Position numbers and translations under genes: made by a program. Positions 6,199-7,444 of a stretch of 7,444 bases of DNA are shown one piece after another. The notes under the pieces are model-generated. The model saw only the letters and a list, made by a program, of their open reading frames with translations, was not told the origin of the DNA and searched no databases. The DNA is from CAYONM01 sp964405325 (GTDB lineage Bacteria > Planctomycetota > UBA11346): the NCBI GenBank assembly GCA_964405325.1, contig CAYONM010000182.1, positions 1-7,444 on the forward strand, read 5' to 3'. Every line of letters starts with the position of its first letter. The stretch's first letter is position 1.

Positions 6199-6359
6199 GG
6201 GCGCCTCTAAAAAATCAGGCACTTCGCCAGGCTTGCGCTTTCCGGCCCTGCCTGCGTTTCTGGAGCCTCGAAATAGCCCAGCTATTCCTTCGGCCCCAGC
6301 GCCTTGGCAGGACCGAAAATCGTCTGCGCCTGGCTCGACCTGAGTTTATAGAGGTGCCC
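6199..6359. mobile_element. MITE-like non-autonomous element, about 161 bp
   Basis: The ends are imperfect terminal inverted repeats. GGGCGCCTCTAAAAAATCAGG at the left matches the complement of the right end at 18 of 21 positions. Inside, TTTCCGGCCCTGCC pairs with GGCAGGACCGAAAA, and AATAGC-CCA-GCTATT forms a central hairpin, so the whole unit can fold into a long imperfect stem. No ORF with transposase features is present. Flanks show only a weak 4-nt match (ATAA/ACAA), so a target duplication is not clear. This organisation fits a miniature inverted-repeat element mobilised by a transposase elsewhere, or a large palindromic repeat family. The A-rich ends stand out from the GC-rich surroundings. 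Confidence 0.65.
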
Positions 6360-6391
6360 ACAAATGATTTTCAGACCCCGTTCCCGGCAGG

Positions 6392-6940
6392 TCATGTTGC
6401 CGTGTCAGGCATGGCTGTCACCACCTGCAGGGGGAGCGGCACAGAGCGCAGGGTGATCTGGACCGATATCGTCTGGGCCTGATCCGGATCGAAGTGGAGT
6501 CCGGCATGGTGGACGAGGAAACGGACTCGTTGGTCTGCCTCGGCGATGATGGCGGTGACGCGGTTCTCGTTGTGCCAGCGACCGCGGAACTCGGCCAGGC
6601 TGTTGCGGGCGTGGCGTGCCAAGACCAGATAGGGCTCCCGATCGAAGATGCCCATGGGATCCTGGCTACAGCCATTCGTCTTCAGAAAGCAGCCCAGCGG
6701 GGCCGGGGCCACGAAGGTCGCGAAAGATCCGTTCAGTTCGCGTACCGCTGGACCGATGGCATCGAGATTGTAGCGACCGCTGCCCATGCCCTGTAGCAGG
6801 TGGCGATCCTCCTCGTTCAGCCCCAGGAGCAGTGCACCGCGTTCGGCGAAAGCGGTGCCGCCGACGATCACGTTGGGATATCGCCGACGGTCTGCCCGGC
6901 ACAGCAGGCAGCGCGCCAACAGCAAGAGGTGCTTGTCCAT
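6392..6940 (-). CDS. Unknown 182-aa protein
   Basis: ATG 6940 is taken as start. The frame remains open further upstream, but that part encodes a Ser/Pro/Arg-rich stretch unlike a real N-terminus. No good ribosome site precedes 6940; instead a 9-codon ORF with a strong site ends 2 nt before it. The 182-residue product opens with a short hydrophobic helix containing CLLC at residues 11-14. A Gly-rich central part (ALLLGLNEEDRHLLQGMGSG) and alternating strands (RVTAIIAEA, RVRFLVHHAGLHF, TISVQITLRSVPLPLQVV) follow, suggesting a compact alpha/beta soluble protein. I do not recognise the family. The MITE-like element lies 32 nt past its stop, between it and the TlpA-like gene on the same strand. 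Confidence 0.68.
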   Translation of the reverse strand: MDKHLLLLARCLLCRADRRRYPNVIVGGTAFAERGALLLGLNEEDRHLLQGMGSGRYNLDAIGPAVRELNGSFATFVAPAPLGCFLKTNGCSQDPMGIFDREPYLVLARHARNSLAEFRGRWHNENRVTAIIAEADQRVRFLVHHAGLHFDPDQAQTISVQITLRSVPLPLQVVTAMPDTAT

Positions 6941-6942
6941 GG

Positions 6943-6972
6943 TCAGGCGTCCAGTTGGTCGAGGTCGCGCAT
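6943..6972 (-). CDS. Short upstream ORF (9 codons) coupled to the 182-aa gene
   Basis: The minus strand reads ATG then codons for MRDLDQLDA and TGA. GGAGG (complement of 6979-6983) stands 6 nt before its ATG. The stop ends 2 nt before ATG 6940 of the next gene, which has no ribosome site of its own, so the two are probably coupled by reinitiation. Alternatively a real or sequencing frameshift separates the true start from the rest of the 182-aa gene. Confidence 0.45.
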   Translation of the reverse strand: MRDLDQLDA

Positions 6973-7078
6973 CTACAGCCTCCAGTCGCGCTCGCGATCC
7001 CGGATGATACCATGGTGAGGTGCTTGGCCAGGGTGCTGATCGGGTCGATGCCCGGGGAAGCGTATGCTGCATCGCATC

Positions 7079-7108
7079 ACGATACCTAATCGTTTGCGAT
7101 CTTGTAAA
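7079..7108 (-). promoter_or_regulatory. Candidate promoter of the leader ORF and the 182-aa gene
   Basis: On the minus strand TTTACA (7108-7103) is followed after 18 nt by TATCGT (7084-7079), matching five and four of six consensus bases. It lies in the lowest-GC stretch of the right side. The predicted transcript would have a leader of about 100 nt before the 9-codon ORF. The palindrome TTGTCGACAA lies just upstream on the same strand and could be an operator. Confidence 0.35.
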
Positions 7109-7181
7109 CGACTTTGTCGACAAGAGATGCTGCCGATCTTCGACTGCCCGAATGGTCGTTGTTGGCGAAATCGCTTGCGAT
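7088..7181. repeat. Pair of 13-bp direct repeats AATCGyTTGCGAT in the intergenic region
   Basis: AATCGTTTGCGAT at 7088-7100 and AATCGCTTGCGAT at 7169-7181 differ at one base and are 81 bp apart. The first lies within the spacer of the candidate promoter. Together they could be binding sites of a regulator. The rest of this 213-nt intergenic stretch holds no gene that I can support. Confidence 0.35.
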
Positions 7182-7185
7182 GGCT

Positions 7186-7443
7186 TCAAATTGGCGGTGG
7201 ACGCAACGATGAATGCGTGGGCCAGGCTCCACCGTCTTGAGGTTTCGACGCATCGGTGGGTACTGGCGGCTCGTCGTTAGGCAGAGCGGCCCACTCCGCG
7301 ACCGGCGAGCTCTCGGCCGGCGTCAGGTCTTCCTCGGGCATGGCGTCGTCATCCAACCAGGCGTCGGCCGCGGTCTGCGTGGGCCGGCGCTCGGCCGCTG
7401 GCGCGCTTGCGACGGGTGTCTCGGCCGCTGGCGCGCTTGCGAC
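7186..7443 (-). CDS. C-terminal end of a Pro/Ala-rich protein (5' end outside window)
   Basis: The minus strand is open from the right edge to a TGA at 7188-7186, giving 85 residues. The visible part begins with two copies of VASAPAAE spaced 10 residues apart, then an acidic Pro/Ala-rich linker (DDDAMPEEDLTPAESSPVAE), and ends SSLRPPPI. It looks disordered, like a tail or interdomain linker. The DNA repeat period of 30 bp keeps the frame, and the codons are GC-rich in third position in the first half, both of which support coding. No domain is visible, so the function cannot be stated. It is transcribed toward the 182-aa gene with 213 nt between its stop and the leader ORF. Confidence 0.6.
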   Translation of the reverse strand, partial: VASAPAAETPVASAPAAERRPTQTAADAWLDDDAMPEEDLTPAESSPVAEWAALPNDEPPVPTDASKPQDGGAWPTHSSLRPPPI

Positions 7444-7444
7444 G
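7391..7444. repeat. 24-bp direct repeat, 30-bp period, at the right edge
   Basis: Two identical 24-bp copies (7391-7414 and 7421-7444) are separated by 6 bases. The array may continue beyond the window. On the minus strand it encodes VASAPAAE twice within a Pro/Ala-rich protein. The period is a multiple of three, so copy-number change would keep the frame. Confidence 0.9.

Noticed and set aside
6163..6222. Longer start (6222) for the TlpA-like gene
   Set aside because: It would place residues inside the repeat element and in front of a signal peptide; GGAGGG before ATG 6162 fits better.
6199..6359. Structured RNA or riboswitch in the hairpin region
   Set aside because: The terminal inverted repeats and overall symmetry fit a mobile element better, and I see no known riboswitch core.
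6941..7189. N-terminal extension of the 182-aa gene to an ATG at 7189
   Set aside because: The extra 83 residues are Ser/Arg/Pro-rich, cross the candidate promoter and leader ORF, and have no ribosome site at their start.
7020..7280. + strand open frame of 86 codons
   Set aside because: It lies over the intergenic promoter region and the end of the right-edge minus-strand gene, has no ribosome site and no recognisable motif.

Overview
The window is GC-rich, densely coding bacterial DNA. It has nine sizeable genes, two of them cut by the window edges, plus a 59-residue acidic ORF and a 9-codon leader ORF. Strong Shine-Dalgarno sites precede several genes. Two proteins have N-terminal signal peptides and one a membrane anchor, and a thioredoxin-fold protein looks exported. 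I infer a Gram-negative bacterium but cannot name a lineage. No rRNA, tRNA, CRISPR array or complete transposase is visible.

Left part (1-3373): a toxin-like module. The + strand enters with the C-terminal end of a protein that ends in an HNH/ENDO VII-type nuclease domain, of the WHH/LHH group common in polymorphic toxins. Its stop codon abuts the stop of a minus-strand operon. That operon has three genes joined by 1-nt start/stop overlaps. In transcription order they encode a 264-aa protein with an internal duplication (3176-2382), a zeta-toxin-like P-loop kinase (2382-1207), and a 201-aa cysteine-containing protein of unknown function (1207-602). The layout suggests a toxin or effector kinase co-produced with one or two partner or immunity proteins. 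No classical epsilon antitoxin is recognisable.

Middle (3374-4030): two small + strand genes, a 93-aa unknown and a 59-aa strongly acidic protein. They end at a 13-bp perfect hairpin that lies between convergent genes.

Right-middle (4031-6162): three envelope-associated genes with alternating orientation. They are an exported unknown protein, a single-pass membrane-anchored unknown protein that may be read from a leaderless mRNA, and an exported TlpA-like thioredoxin-fold protein in which only one active-site cysteine remains (SPTC).

Right part (6163-7444): a roughly 161-bp MITE-like element with imperfect 21-bp terminal inverted repeats lies just upstream of the TlpA-like gene. Then come a 182-aa unknown minus-strand gene preceded by a 9-codon ORF that carries the strong ribosome binding site, and the C-terminal end of a Pro/Ala-rich protein whose coding sequence holds a 30-bp-period direct repeat at the window edge.
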